64,000 nt of DNA from Gordionus sp. m RMFG-2023 (GCF_954871325.1 NC_088776.1:64318954-64382953); one strand, 5' to 3'. Shown: positions 27,040-39,733, counted from the stretch's first letter. Notes: generated by a model from the sequence alone, not told the origin. Translations and numbers: made by a program.

Positions 27040-27775
27040 AAAAAAAAGTAATGTGTCGTCAGAAGCGATATCATTATTGAATTTAATTGATCAATCAGAG
27101 TTTATCATTGCTGCTAGCATCAATAAATTATTTTCCTATAGCTCACTTCTTTGTAGAATTAACAAAAACCAAATTTAGATTAGCTTCAGGTTATTGATTT
27201 GGCGGAAAATATATATGAACAGATAGATACAATAAGAATGAATGTTAGATGAATATATAGACGTTGAATCGAAGGCTAAATTTTATGATATAACACTAAT
27301 TAAACCTCATCTAGCACCTGGACAATTATTGAGTTGTAAAATAAATATTGGCTCAACTGAAGAATATTATAAAATATCCACTCATCCCATTTATAGATAC
27401 TTCTTTATTGCAAATAAATGTACGGTTGATAAAAAACAAGTCTTTAGCAATCTTCAAGTTTTAATACCCAAAGATCCATCTTCGTTTTCTAATGCCACTA
27501 TTGGTAAATTTAAATATTTAGCAAAATTTTATTCCTATGATATTGATACTGAAATAAATTTAATCAGTGAATTCGAATTGTGGTATAAATATTCACTACG
27601 TTTTACTATTTTACCTGAGCATGCTATTGATGCGCTCAATCGGTGTAAAGAAACCTTGGCTCAAATTCCTAATATTTTGAAGTTGTTTTATATAAACATT
27701 CCCACGAAAATTAAAAACTCCATTATAATTATAGTATTTAATAAAATTTTATGTATAATATTGTATTTGATATGA
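27040..27775 (+). pseudogene. hAT-family transposase, C-terminal half
   Basis: The plus strand matches the C-terminal half of the hAT group related to the P52rIPK/THAP0-like transposases. First comes a broken stretch SSEAISLLNLIDQSEFI with SYSSLLCRINKNQI, then an open frame from 27242 with DEYIDVESKAKFYD, EEYYKISTHPIYRYFF, VFSNLQVLIPKD, KYLAKFYSYDIDTE, ISEFELWYKYS and finally AIDALNRCKETLAQIPNI, the start of the dimerisation region. The usual ending (TLPVTTC..ERSFS..R) is not recognisable, so the end is truncated or shifted. Only about 700 of an expected 2000 bp remain. No inverted repeats or target duplication were found. Confidence 0.7.
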
Positions 27776-29178
27776 AGTTTAAAAAAACTTGTTTTTTAAA
27801 ATATTTTCAAGTTGTTAAACGCCTCGTTTTGAGCCGATTTTCAAAAACGGCTAACTCAGTTATTTATCACTATTATGCAAGCCTGAAAATTTTGCTCCTA
27901 GAAGAAGCAAAGGTTTAGACATATAGTATCCAAATTTCGAGGCTTAGTTAATATTTTTCTGGCAAAAATTTTGAGTTGCCGATTAACAAATTAATATTTT
28001 ATACAACTCACTACTATTAGTATTTTCAATAAAAAAATTATATTATACTCATATTGTATGAGGATCTATGAGGCTAGTTTTTAAAGCAAATTTTATAAAA
28101 AAAATGACATTAAACATTATTTCAACTTTACATTTAAAAAACTTTATTATATATAATTTACCTAACTAAAAATAATAAAAAATAGTGTAATATCCATTAG
28201 CACGAATTAGTAAATAATAGTTACAAATAGAAATATAATTATTATTAAATTATAAATAATTTAATGGAATAGCTAAAACATAAGACCCGGCTGAAGCCCG
28301 GGGAAAAGCTGGCCGAAGGCCAGATAAGGAGGGTTTGGAGGCGAAGCCCACAAAAAATCCCCCCCCCCTCCTCCATAAGAAATTTCTGGATACGCCAATG
28401 ATTTATTTGTTCTCGTTTTAAATCCACTTTAACCATAACCAGATTTTTGTAAGTACTTTACCCTTTTTCTATTGAAATCGATCTCACTAGAATTCCAGAT
28501 GATCTTGACAAACTTCTTTTTATATTCCCAATTATAAAACCTTCATTTCTATGATTCATTTGGTTCTTTTCCTCAAATCTCCTTATAGATCAATATATCC
28601 AAATAAATACTTTTTCATAATAATAATATACTTCAGAAATACAAGGGTCCAATAAAAATTTTCATATGATTTGTAATAAACTCAAATTTTATAATATAAT
28701 TTTTGATAATTATATAAAGATTCAGAAATTTTATTTTTGTTTAAATATTTGTTTTCCTGATTTTGCAGTTAGCGGAATTCAAAAGTAAGTTAATTTTAGA
28801 TGACCCCAAATAGTATAAATATTTTTGAACTCCTTATTAACTTAATATATAATATTATAATTCGAATGTTATCTTTATAAATGATATGGATGATGAAATA
28901 TTTAATCATTTGCTATACCGCCCTTGAGAGGAAATTTACTGCATATGCTTGATGATAAAGAGGTTTTATTTGGATTTGATTAAATAATTAAATTATCTTT
29001 TAAGAATTAGCTGCGATAAAAAACCTAATTTTATCTCTCTTAGATCTATTTTTAAGCATAGAAAATCGATTCGAAATAGGTTGATGGGCTAATATTTACT
29101 TATGAATTTTATGATAAAAGGTCTAACTAAAAAATAGATATTTCATTTAAAAAAAATTTATTAGCAAATAAAATTAAG
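27776..29178. other. Intergenic DNA with one G+C-rich repeat
   Basis: Apart from the repeat at 28275-28405, I see only A+T-rich filler. The last 80 bp are the likely 5' leader of the secreted peptide gene that starts at 29179. Confidence 0.45.
28275..28405 (-). repeat. G+C-rich hairpin-forming repeat (GGGCTTCG family)
   Basis: A G+C-rich island in A+T-rich DNA. On the minus strand it starts CATTGGCGTATCCAG, runs through a G tract and TGGGCTTCGCCTCC, then two perfect hairpins, CTGGCCTTCGGCCAG and CCGGGCTTCAGCCGGG. The same building blocks appear at 48.7 kb and, in part, at 36.95 and 50.4 kb. This is probably the end of a dispersed mobile element. Confidence 0.6.
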
Positions 29179-30684
29179 ATGAAGATTTTGATTTGTATAT
29201 TGTTCTTATTCCCTGTGGCTTTGTTGGGAAAAGATCAATGCTGTGAGTTATATTAAATTCTGTTTTTAAATATTTTTAGTAAACTAGTAGGGCCTGCGCC
29301 ATTTTTTTTATACAGTGTGGCTCGCTAATTTATATTATTTTTAATAACTTATATCGCGCTTCTGTTAATAGTAAACGTAAAGAGCGTGTTTTTGTTCCAT
29401 ATCGAAGCCGCTGAAAATAAAAATTTTTCTTGATTTGACAAAAATATTTGATTGACCCTTTTGTCTTTAAAATTCTGATTCTGGATGATACAGTTTAATT
29501 TTGTGTAATCAACAGAATCTAGTATAATTTATAGCCTTAGTGTCTTTTATTTCAATTTTCTTTTTTGGACAATCCTAATGGGTGGAAGGATACTATTTTA
29601 AATTTTTTTAACTAAGTGAATAAAAAAAAGATATACCTGCTGAAAATTATAATATTTTATTATATTTGTAAAATGTTTTAAAATTATAAGCTTTGCTTTT
29701 TAAGTTTTTATTTAATTTATATTTTATCATTGTGAGATTTGGGGCGCAAATCTAAATTTTTCATTAAAATATAAAATATTAATAAAGATACTACCTTTTC
29801 ATTTTATTATTATATATCATTATGAAATTAAATTATGATTTATTAAGTATTCTTTACCGATTTAAGAAATTTAAATTTTTATATATATGATATAAATATA
29901 TTTTAATAAATAAAATAAACTAATTTAATAGTAGAAAATATAAAATTCCATTTTTTAAAATATAAATTTGATATAATAAAGATTCAGAAGAAATATTTCT
30001 CAAGGTTGAGCATGATCAAGGATCGCTATATACAGTTATTTAAAACAAATTACTACAGGCAGAGCAATACCATTTATATACAACATATATTTCAGGGGGA
30101 AGTCATATAAAATTCTACCAAAAAACAGTAAATAAGTTTTTTTCTTTTTAAAGTTATATAGTTAAAAATCGGTTTTCAAAACAACTTTTTTTTTGTTTTA
30201 CCCTTAATGTATAAATATACAACTATTCAAAATTAAAAAAATTTTTCAAATTTTTTAGTAGTAAAAATTTATTATTGTGATATTTTTTAATTTAATTTTG
30301 TAAAATAATTTCATACCTTATTCTATTCGCAATCGCAAAATGTAAGTAGTGTATTTTTTTATCAGAGCTAATTCCTTATTAACATAGATTATTTTGCTGG
30401 TTAAACTAAGAAATACATCTTGATTTAGTGAAACATAAAATCGACAATATGAAAATGCCAATTTTTAAAAGATTTTTTTTTATTTAATTCTTCTAATTAA
30501 TAAAACAGTTTGTAATGAAGTAACGTCGGACAAAGCTAATTACTATAGGGTAACAAGTTATAATATAACTTTTAGTTACACAGATAACGGTCGATGTATA
30601 AGCAAACCTTTTACTTCATACCCAAGAACAGTATCCAGGATTTTGAAGAGGGATCCAATATTTGTAGAACATCATGGTTATTAA
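29179..30684 (+). CDS. Two-exon gene for a 79-residue secreted peptide
   Basis: Exon 1 (29179-29242) starts at an ATG in good context (AAG before it) and encodes a textbook signal peptide, MKILICILFLFPVALLG, then KDQC, and ends in phase 1 at a GTGAGT donor. Exon 2 (30509-30684) follows AAAACAG, joins in frame, and encodes FCNEVTSDKANYYR..NITF..DNGRCISK..SRILKRDPIFVEHHGY before two TAA stops. A poly(A) signal AATAAA lies at 30764. The mature chain has three cysteines (CFC, then one near the middle), one N-glycosylation site (NIT) and a KR pair ten residues before the end, which could be a prohormone-type cleavage site. I recognise no family. Clean splice signals, intact frame and poly(A) site argue for a real gene; the small size leaves doubt. 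Confidence 0.65.
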
Positions 30685-30763
30685 TAAATATAAAAGGTTT
30701 AAATCTAGCATTGTATGATTAATATTATATTATATTACATGTTAAATTGTTTATTAATTTTTA

Positions 30764-30769
30764 AATAAA
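30764..30769 (+). terminator. Poly(A) signal AATAAA
   Basis: Canonical hexamer 80 bp after the stop of the two-exon secreted peptide gene. In DNA this A+T-rich the hexamer also occurs by chance, so it only supports the gene model. Confidence 0.4.
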
Positions 30770-32599
30770 ATTGATTGTAGTTTTTACTTTTATAATATAA
30801 AGTAATGTGATTTTAAATATTAATATTATATATTTTATAAATAGCGTGATTTTAAACGAATATAAAAAGCATATGATATTTGGAGGGAATATAATTATGT
30901 AATTTATAACAATAATCTTAGCCATTCATAGAATACGTGTAAAATAAATATAAGAGAGTTTAGGTGGGGCTATGCGGACCCTGAATTGGAATTTAATAAG
31001 TTATTTTTGAGAATCACATTAATTCAAAGAAGCTTTAATATTTTTTAAAAAATCTATATTAAATAACATATTAGAACCAGAGTTGTTAGGCTTTAGCTCA
31101 ATCAAGGCACACCCTTGAAATTTCTAAAACTAAAATTAATACAAAAAAACAGTATACCTTTGTAAAAAAAAATAATAAGAAAGTGGGGTTGATTTATTCA
31201 GTGATGTGCATGCAATAACTGGATTTGCAAGAGTTGCGTTAATAATATCACTGCTTTAGTGATAATTTTTTTTGCTACGGGACATAATCAAGTTTGGAAT
31301 CACTTTTATTAGATATTCTTTTATTTGAATTGATAACTAGAAGCAATCCAGATATTTAAGTTTTTTTAATAAGCTATATAAGTAAATAGTAAAACAGAAA
31401 TATAATTAACGAATAAAAAGTGATAATACTAATAAAATCATAACTCAAATTATTATATAAGAACAAATTGGATATTCCATGTGACAAGGATTGGTTCATT
31501 AATAAAAATGTTGCAAATAAATAGTAAGCGGCCTAAAGGAAGATTCACACTTAATAGCTTGGCAGGCTGTTCCTATAAAATATGAAAAAAAAGTATAGCA
31601 TAATAATATAATAAAATGTAAATGTTATGCATTTTTATTATTAATTTATCAATCTGTTACAATTATTGTCATTTGCTTCAAAAATATTTACTAACATAAA
31701 TTGTATCCATATAATATAACTTTTACAATAATAAAAATAAAGTTTTTTATATTGTTTGTTTTAAATAAGCAGGTAATTTTTGTGTTCTTCTTCAATCTCC
31801 ACCAGAAGGTAATCTAAAAGATCTTATATGATTCACCAGTTAAGTAGATGGTTATTTAAATTATTTATACTTAATTGTTCGTTTTATTTTTCTAACTCGT
31901 TTGCGCATTTATTGATAATGTCATTCCTCTCCTTGTCTCATGCATTATAAGCTAGACATATTTTATAGTATCTAAATGTTTTTATAATTAATAATATATT
32001 TTTGGTCTTTTTTAAATTTTTATAAATTTTCTTTTCGATCGTTATTATAATAATTGTTTCTATAATTATTATATTTTATTTTAATTTAGAAACCATAATT
32101 CATTTATCAACAACAATGTATAAAATATAATATTTATAAGCAGTAAAAATGAATATTTACTTACTCTGATACTGTGATTGAATATTGGCATGGGAAAGGT
32201 ATTTCGTCATTTTTTAAAAAAAAAATTTAATGTAAGAAAGATCAATAAAAAATTAAAAAAATTTATATCCAACAATATTAAAAATATTTGGGCCACAAAA
32301 ATATCACATTTTAATTTTCTAAAAAATAAAAATATAACTTTTTAAAAATGAATAAAAATAATCGAAAAATTTGTTAACATGCTTTTTTTACAATTTCTTC
32401 TTAAAATGGAATTCTTTGATAATATACAAACGATAAAGAAATAGGAAAAATTATAACTTTTAATTTTTTAAGTTTAAATAAACAAATTATTTTTTTTTTA
32501 AAATATTTAACTTCAATTTATTATCAACTTTTAAAAATAAAAAGAAATATATTTAAAAATGTATGAAAAATATATAATAATACTATAAAAAAAAGAACG
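30770..32599. other. A+T-rich stretch, nothing recognised
   Basis: No coding signal or repeat recognised between the peptide gene and the LINE. Confidence 0.4.
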
Positions 32600-35440
32600 G
32601 AGATGGTGTGACGCAGGGAAACAAAAATGAAAAAGGGACGTAAGTGTTGTCTAGGATAGCTCTTTGGCTAGAAGACTACCATTGAAACTGATATAATTAG
32701 CTTTGAGAATCGCTATGGATAATCATTGAGAAGAAAAAAACCCTCTCGAGGTTCTTCTGAGAGTTTGCTGATTTGTGATCCTAAGTTTTTGAAAAATGCT
32801 AAGGCGAGTTTGCCGAAGATGCCAAGAGTGGTTGATATGATTGGGATGAAGCAATGATCGTTCATTATTTCTGTGTAATTAGAAGTTTTAAATTGTTCCT
32901 TCTGGTCAAGGATGTTGATGGCGTGGTTGGATGGGGCCAAGGGGTCAATACAGGAATAGTCCCATACCAAAAGTTGGCCTCTCCTCCATGGGATTTGAGA
33001 GATCCCATCAGGACGTTTACCGTCAGATCTAAAAAGACCCTGTGGTTCTAACGTGGAAGGAATTTGGGCGGATTTCAGAGCATGTTGGATGATTGTATTA
33101 CATTGCTTGTGTCTGATGAATCGTCCATTGCAGGAGCGACAATGTAAACTATGTCTACCCTTCGAGTCAACTGGCGAGTTGCACCCTGAGCAGATGTGAG
33201 GGTGAGTGATGGAACAAAACGAATGCCGATGGCGTGGGTAAATTCATTGTTGGATAGTTGAAGCTGAAGATTGGTAGATGGGATGGCCTCAAGAAACTCA
33301 TGTCCCGTACCATTGGGCAGGGAAGAGAATAGGGTGCGGTCGGTAGATTGCTGATAAGAGAGTTTCAACACAGCGAGCAACCACTGGTGCATCCCAGTCT
33401 TTCTGTCTATGGGTTGTGGGGGGATGAGAATCAGCATTGATCCTTATTTTCCAAATATCCATAGCCACGATTAAGGAAAGGTCTTCTTTAGAATTATGGG
33501 CGGTGGTTATTGGAAGAGACTACTCGATATGAAAGTAGTTATTGCTAAGTCAAGTGGAGATCTGATGCCGAGTTTACCAAATTTGGTTGGAAGAGTTGCT
33601 TGGGCCCAAGCGGTTTCGTTGAATCTGATATTTACTATTTTTTCGGTTAAGTCCTTTATTCCTTTTTCGTAAGTTTGGAGAGGAATAGGATATTTAAAAA
33701 TTGGTGTTGACCGAAGTGCGTAAAGAATCCTTGGTATAAAAAAGAAATTTTTTAGCAAAAAAAAGGACTTGTGTGATGGAAGAAGTGTAAAGATGTCCTC
33801 CAGTTTAAGGAGTATGTCAAGTATGGAATGAAGAAAGGTGCTTATTGCCTCGTGTCCTCCTACAGGCGATCTAGATGTGTTAATTCAACGCTTGATGTGA
33901 ATTTGAAATCGTGAGTGTTGGGAGCGTTAGAATTTAAATGTGAGAATTCAGATTTGCTCTGGTTAAGCGAAAGTCCAATGGCTGTGCCCATTTCTTTAAT
34001 TATGTTGACTGCTTTGGCTATTTCACTACAGGGACCACTCAAGATTCCATCATCAATATACCAAGCGTGGAGCGATAGAGTACATGAGGAGTTTATTGAT
34101 TTTATCATGTCATTGATTCCAAGACTAAAGAGAAGGGATCCGAGAGGGTCACTCTGTTGGATAGCCTCGACAGAATGTATCTTTTCTTTGTTGTATTGTA
34201 AGATTGTTGGTGATTGGTAGCAAGAGAAAAGAAATTTGGTGTAAGCGGGGAAATGGAAGTAAGTTGAATGTAGGAACGTGTTGCGCGAAAGAGTGTTGTA
34301 GGCGTTAGAGAAGTCAATTTTTACTAGGGATTCTGTTTTGGGTTATTTTCAAGGTGAATTTTTGTTAAGTACACAGCAGCTTCCCACTCACCGGGTATCC
34401 CTACACCCAGTTGGTAGGGGCTTAGAATGTGTGCGGCATCGTGTTTGATTCTAGATGCGATTAATTTAGCGACCAATCTACGGTAAGTTGAACCAATGGC
34501 GATGGGCCGAATCCTGTTTGGTTTTTGCAGTGCGATGAGTCTGGCACCGAATAGTAAGGGGGTAATAAAGCTGGGTACGTCTCCATTTTGGATTTTGTTG
34601 ACTAAGTTTGTGATTTTAGTGAGAATTGAAACCTGTGTACAGATCACAGGAGTGGTAATGTCCTGTAAAAAAATTGGTCTAATCCCATCTAGACCATGAG
34701 CCGAATCCCGATGAAAAGATAGGATTGGTTTCCTTACTTCTTCCTGTGTGAAGTCAGCTGCACAATGGGAGTAGGGTTGGGGCAATATTGGCATAAATGT
34801 TGTTGTGGGATGCTTTGATCGAAGCTATATTAAGGTTTCTAAATTGGATTGCGCCAGAGTGTCATTTGTTGAAATGAGTTTGAGGGCCCCTTTAATATTA
34901 AGACTGTCAATGCTTTTTTGAAGTGGGGTTATTATTTTTTTGTTTTTTGGATGTCTGGTGATTTGGGATTCAAGAAGATGTGTGTTGATGTTTAAACAGG
35001 CGTCTTTTATTTGTTGAAGTATAAATGTAACATTTATATAGTCATTTTGTTGCCCTTAAAATTTACTTTATGAAAATATAAATTGTACCCAAAGTTTAGA
35101 AATTTTAACCATTCTTCTTCTTTGTTAAAATTTTGCAAAAGAGAAGATATGCAGTTTCTGAGAGATTTAGCTACTTGTATTCTCGCTCCTTTGGGTATTC
35201 TCGTTATAATACTTGGTTTTGTGGAGTTAAGAAAAATATCTGAGAATGAGGCACCAATTACTTGGTTTAGGGGGGGGGATCTATGAGTGGGAGGGGAAGC
35301 GAGTAAGTGATCTGAGAAAGAGGCGTGTGTTTTGAATGTGGACACCTGTTAGAGATTGGTCCATGAACAAAAAATTCTCCATCATTTGTTAAATCTATTG
35401 GTTTCAGGCAGGATGGGCAGATTTTGCGTTCATGGGGGAT
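32600..35440 (-). mobile_element. Non-LTR retrotransposon (LINE) with restriction-like endonuclease, dead
   Basis: On the minus strand the parts appear in order. A zinc-finger motif CPSCLKP..FFVHGPISNRC (about 35430-35355) is followed by a linker with IPKGAR and W..LL.F-like blocks, then reverse transcriptase with SAHGLDGIRP, LIALQKPNRIRPIAIG, SPYQLGVG, VKIDFSNAYNTLSRN, QQSDPLGSLLFSL and the catalytic YIDDG near 34055. Then come a thumb region, LSNNEFTHAIGIRF, and a zinc knuckle CSGCNSPVD..GRHSLHC with CNGRFIRH. Last is a PD-(D/E)XK-like block KRPDGISQIPW..VWDYSCID, the restriction-like endonuclease placed after RT as in R2-type LINEs. The frame changes at least five times, so the copy is dead, though every domain is still readable. 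Length is about 2.8 kb; no target duplication was found. A known animal/plant/fungal family shares this order, but I cannot give its name with certainty. Confidence 0.8.
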
Positions 35441-35684
35441 GGCCATAGGTATAAAAAAAAATGCTGCCTATAATAAAGCAAAAGCGCCTGTGAGAGGTCT
35501 GTTGATTGATGTGCAAAAATAGCGAAGGAATGATGAATATGTATGTCAGAAAAATCGAGCAACGAGCGAGAAAGATGCTCAATATGAGAGGTTTCAAATA
35601 AAAAAAGATTAATTATTAAAATAATACATTTAGAAAAACAATTATTTTTTTTTAAAGTTCAAGTTGTTTTGAAAAATTAAAATA

Positions 35685-35870
35685 TTAGTTTTATTTTTTT
35701 TAAATGCAATATAAAATATAGTATATGCTCAAAATATTATTACCATTTTTATGAATATTAGTTTTATTTATATAAATGCAATATAAAATATAGTACATGC
35801 TCAAAATATCCATTTTTATAAATAACAGTTTTATAAATTTAATATAATATTCTCAAAATATTAGCTTTTT
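35685..35870 (+). repeat. Degenerate tandem repeat, about three units of 60-85 bp
   Basis: Repeated order of AATATTAGTTTTATTT, then AAATGCAATATAAAATATAG, then ATGCTCAAAATAT, then CATTTTTAT. The third unit is shortened. Confidence 0.75.
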
Positions 35871-35934
35871 ACATGTATTTTTTAAATAATAAGCGATAAT
35901 ACGCGCTGAAAAATATGGTAAAATACCTCATAGG

Positions 35935-36050
35935 TGAATTTTTGTATATACCAGGTCGAATATAATTTAAAAAAAATTCCGAGCCGGGCCTAAAAAATTT
36001 AAAACCGGGCCGGGCCGTGCAAATGGTGCCTCTGCAGGTCTCTGAAAGTA
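35935..36050 (-). repeat. G+C-rich hAT-type element end
   Basis: On the minus strand this reads CAGAGACCTGCAGAGGCACC then GCACGGCCCGGCCCGG. The start resembles the end of the small MITE at 58886 (TAGAGGTCTGCAATGGCCGG). The opposite end was not found, so this is probably a fragment. Confidence 0.4.
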
Positions 36051-36930
36051 TAGATTTTAGTTTATTTTGCAAACAATTATCAATAAGAAATGTATATAGT
36101 GCGCCGTACCACCCTAGACCAACGGAGAAGCAGAGCACAAGATTTTTTATTTAATTATCGAAATACGCCACAAATAATCACTAAACAATAACCAAGTTCA
36201 ATGATGCTTAAATTTCAACCCATAGGACCTTTGCAATTGATAAAACCAATTTATCCACATCCATACATACCTCAGCTACCAGGTTTTTTTAATATAAATG
36301 AGAAAATATATGCAAAAGATTTTAAGAAAGATATTTGGATACCAGGAATCATCGTTAAAAGAACAGGTCCAATGACGTTTTTAGCTGAGACTAGATTAGG
36401 GTTATGGAAGAGACATATTAATCAGTTAAAACATAGGTTCAATGATTCCGTTATTAAAAATGTAGGAAGAGAAAGAGAACCGATACAAATAACACCTCGA
36501 GTGAATGAAAGTTTTCCTATGCAAAACTCTATAGAAAAAGACATTGAGCTGATACATGACGTGATGACAAAAGATTGATCCGATACAAGACATAATAAAC
36601 AAAGATGCCATCATAAATGATAAGAGTGACATCGCGACTGATCAAACCGTGTTAGAGAACGAAAGTACAAGTAGCCGTTATCCAATACGAATAAGAAAAC
36701 AATTTATACCGCTCCAAATCGAGAGCATAAAAAAAGGATGAGGATAGATGTTACCTTCAAAGCATAATAAAAAGATAAAATGAAATATTATATTCAATTA
36801 AATTAATGTATTAAAAAATAAATAAATAAATGTATCTTATATAAAAGGATATAAAAAAGAAATAAAGATATTATTGGGATAAAATATATTATTAAATAGA
36901 ATATTAAATAGAATTACTACACATATCTGG
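36050..36930 (+). mobile_element. Gypsy-type LTR element fossil: integrase end and possible 3' LTR
   Basis: The plus strand carries the 3' part of a Ty3/Gypsy-like integrase: a PYHPRP-type block, FLFNYRNTP, then an open stretch with the C-terminal fold of this family (INEKIYAKDFKKDIWIPG.., then GLWKRHINQLKHR) and an SSRYPIRIRKQF-type polyprotein tail. A purine-rich stretch at about 36727-36746 and the following TGTTAC (36749) suggest the start of a short 3' LTR with TATAAAA and AATAAA-like motifs. Reverse transcriptase, gag and the 5' LTR are not present. It is an old fragment and internally broken. Confidence 0.75.
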
Positions 36931-36947
36931 TTTATTTGTATTCATTC

Positions 36948-37045
36948 AAGGCCGTAGCCAATGGGGGGAGGGGGTGGCCTTTGGGGAGAGGAGAGAAGCC
37001 CCCCCCCCAAATGGCCCCCATAAATTTTTCGGGCCCCCTTTAATA
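36948..37045 (+). repeat. G+C-rich repeat end (GCCGTAGCCAATGGGGG)
   Basis: A G+C-rich island starting AAGGCCGTAGCCAATGGGGG, with a short C tract and GGCCCCC blocks. Its first bases match the ends of the repeats at 28.4 and 50.47 kb (GGCGTATCCA, GGCGTCGCTAGGGGGG), so it is likely one end of the same or a related dispersed element. It follows the LTR fossil directly. Confidence 0.5.
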
Positions 37046-38609
37046 ATTTTTTTTTTAAATTGATTTATTTTTATATTTTTTTAAAATAAATTTTAAATAT
37101 TTATTCAAAAAAACATGTTTAAGTTTTGTAAATTTCTTCCGAATTCAATAATAAATCATCATTCATTCATACTATAACATTAATAGGCGCTTAATTTATC
37201 ACGTTTAAATTGTATTGGATTCAAATGATAATTATTTTATTTATTATGGTTCAATCACATCACAATATTATCATTATAATAATATAAACCAGTTATTTAA
37301 AACAGCAGTGAATATCTTAGAATTATGAAGAAAATACTGAGATGACAACAATTTTGGTAAGCCAACAAAATTACCGTAATCGATACTAATTCTTAAATCG
37401 ATATTTGATTTGATGCCATTTATTAACATACAGATGGCTATCTTTTCATGCAGACTGGTTTAGCATAAAATTACGGATTGCATGGAAATGTGTAAACATA
37501 ATTTATTCTTCTGCTGGATATTTATAGCAATGTTTTTGTACACCATCCAAAAAAGATCCTATATTAAAATTATAAAATTTATATTTCATATATACAACAC
37601 CCCGTATTCAAAACGAAGTAATATCTATTGTGGCAGATATGGTGCATGAAATATCTGAGAGAAGATAAATATAACAAAAGGACCTTTTTTTTGTCTTAAG
37701 TCTGATGAGCTTGAGATATTAATAAAAATAGACCCCACCTAAATAAGAAATCTACAGTCAAAAAGTAATAATCTAGTGAATGCTAAAATTTGTATTGATT
37801 CCACCATCGATATATTAGAATTGATTAGATTTAGCATTAAGGCTGAAAAAAACTTCTAAGAAAAATTTAATCTATATCCCTAAAAAAATCATTAAGGGTA
37901 CGTAAAACGTCTGTAAATTTTCAAGATTATTTAGACGAGATTCAAATTAAAATTTAATTTGTGAAAAAGCGCCAATCGGAGTTCCTTAAAAAGAAATTAT
38001 CATGAAATTATCGGTTTACCCTGTTAGCGCCAGAAAATAATCAACAATTTTTCATTTCAAAGATACAAATTTGTTTATATTTTATGATACTGGCAAATGC
38101 ATGTTATTAATGAATACGTACCCATGTACCCATAGTAATCTTCTAAATAAAATGTCCGAACTTAATAAGGATGGGTATTTTTCTTATCCATTTTGAATCC
38201 TATTTCCGGAAAAAATATGCTTATCAAATTTAAAAAAAAAGGGATTTAACTTAAAACATATAGAATTTATGATTAGGAATTAACGAAATAAAAATTTGAA
38301 TATCTGATTGTGCTGAATACCAATATGTTTATAAGAAAGGATACATGCTTTTACATCTCAATAGCAATTTTCAATCTATACAATATTATTAAGTGAATGC
38401 ATTCAAATCTATATCTCCGATAGTATGCCAAAAAAATTCTGGATATACTATTTGTCATCCATCTTTATTCTTGGCATTACTAAATCTTAGCTGGTTTTTA
38501 AATCCTTTAATTGTTTTTTTTTAAAAATACTCCCATCAAAACATAAATAATAAGAAATATTCAATTATAATTTATCAAAACAAATATTTTTTTTCCTACC
38601 ATTTAAAAG
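37046..38609. other. Stretch upstream of the decaying EGF gene copy
   Basis: Contains a possible short hAT remnant (37605-37680). From about 37960 on it is intron DNA homologous to 59780-60439, preceding the first recognised exon of EGF copy 1. No signal-peptide exon like the one of copy 2 was found here. Confidence 0.45.
37605..37680 (+). pseudogene. Possible short hAT transposase remnant
   Basis: The plus strand reads TPRIQNEVISIVADMVHEISE, close to the IQNE(V/L)I start of the catalytic region of hAT transposases. The expected DET block after it is not readable. Too short for certainty. Confidence 0.3.
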
Positions 38610-39733
38610 ATTGCACATGCCATCCTAGGATACATGGTGGTTCTAATGAATTGGCAAAAGTGAGTCGGATACCACAACTCTAAGTATTTAAGTGTCTATT
38701 ACATGATTTGATATTTAAAAAAAAGATTGAGTTGGCTTTATCATATTTTCCAATTCTGAAATAGATCGAACAAAATTTTTTTATATTATTATCAATTTTT
38801 TGTTGTCTTAATCATAATTTTTCTTCAGCTACTCACCCTTCTATAGCTCAAAGAATCAAGCATAACTTAAAATTTATATGTATAACTTATAACTAACTAA
38901 TTTATCTGGCAATGTTTAATCATATGTTTATAGTTACATTTCTATTTGTTGGGTTTTTTAAACTTTATATAAATAGAAATATAAATAGAATTATTTATCA
39001 TTTCAGGAGTTATTTTGAACGAATAGAACTATAAAAATTTAGGAGTTCATCCAAATATCAGTTTATCAAATAGATTTTAAAAACAAATAAAACATTTTTT
39101 TTGCTTGAAATTTCGTCAAGTTATTAACTAAATCAATCAATGTTAAAAACAAAAATATATATATTATTTTTTATAAACGAAACCCAGATAATTTAGTTTA
39201 TTTCAAGTGTGTAGCTAAACGACTCGAATTTAGCCAAAATTATATTATATCAAGCCTCGAAATATTTCTTAATAGATGTCCAAACCTTTAAAATGTTGGA
39301 TTGGCTGTTTAACAACACTAATTTTAGATATAGAAGATATATTTATAAAAACTTATTTTGTAAGTATGTAATATTTTACGAATTCCACCATCCATACAAC
39401 AAATAGAATATTTAAAAATATAATTGGTGTATCTACAAAAATAATATTTATAGATAACAGTTTTTGTCCCGACAATAAGTTTTGTTAAGATAAACAATGC
39501 GTTTGCAAGGGGTGGAAATATGGAGAAGATTGTGACCAAGGTTTTTTTTTATCCCCCCAAAAAATTATGATAATTTTTAATTTATAATTCTTTTAAACTT
39601 TCGAATATTTATTTTTTTATTTAGAGCCCACTTGTATCAAAAGTAACACGATTTCCACGCATTACACAGGAGGTTGTTACTGTAAATTGGGTTATTTGGC
39701 AGGAATTGTGAATTAGGTATATTTCTTTACTTT

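Noticed and set aside
28245-28436. 63-codon minus-strand frame in the G+C-rich island at 28.3 kb
   Set aside because: It lies in a repeat shared with 48.7 kb where no frame is kept, so it is not a gene.
32854-35286. Several plus-strand frames across the LINE
   Set aside because: They are shadows of the minus-strand LINE, whose domains are clear.
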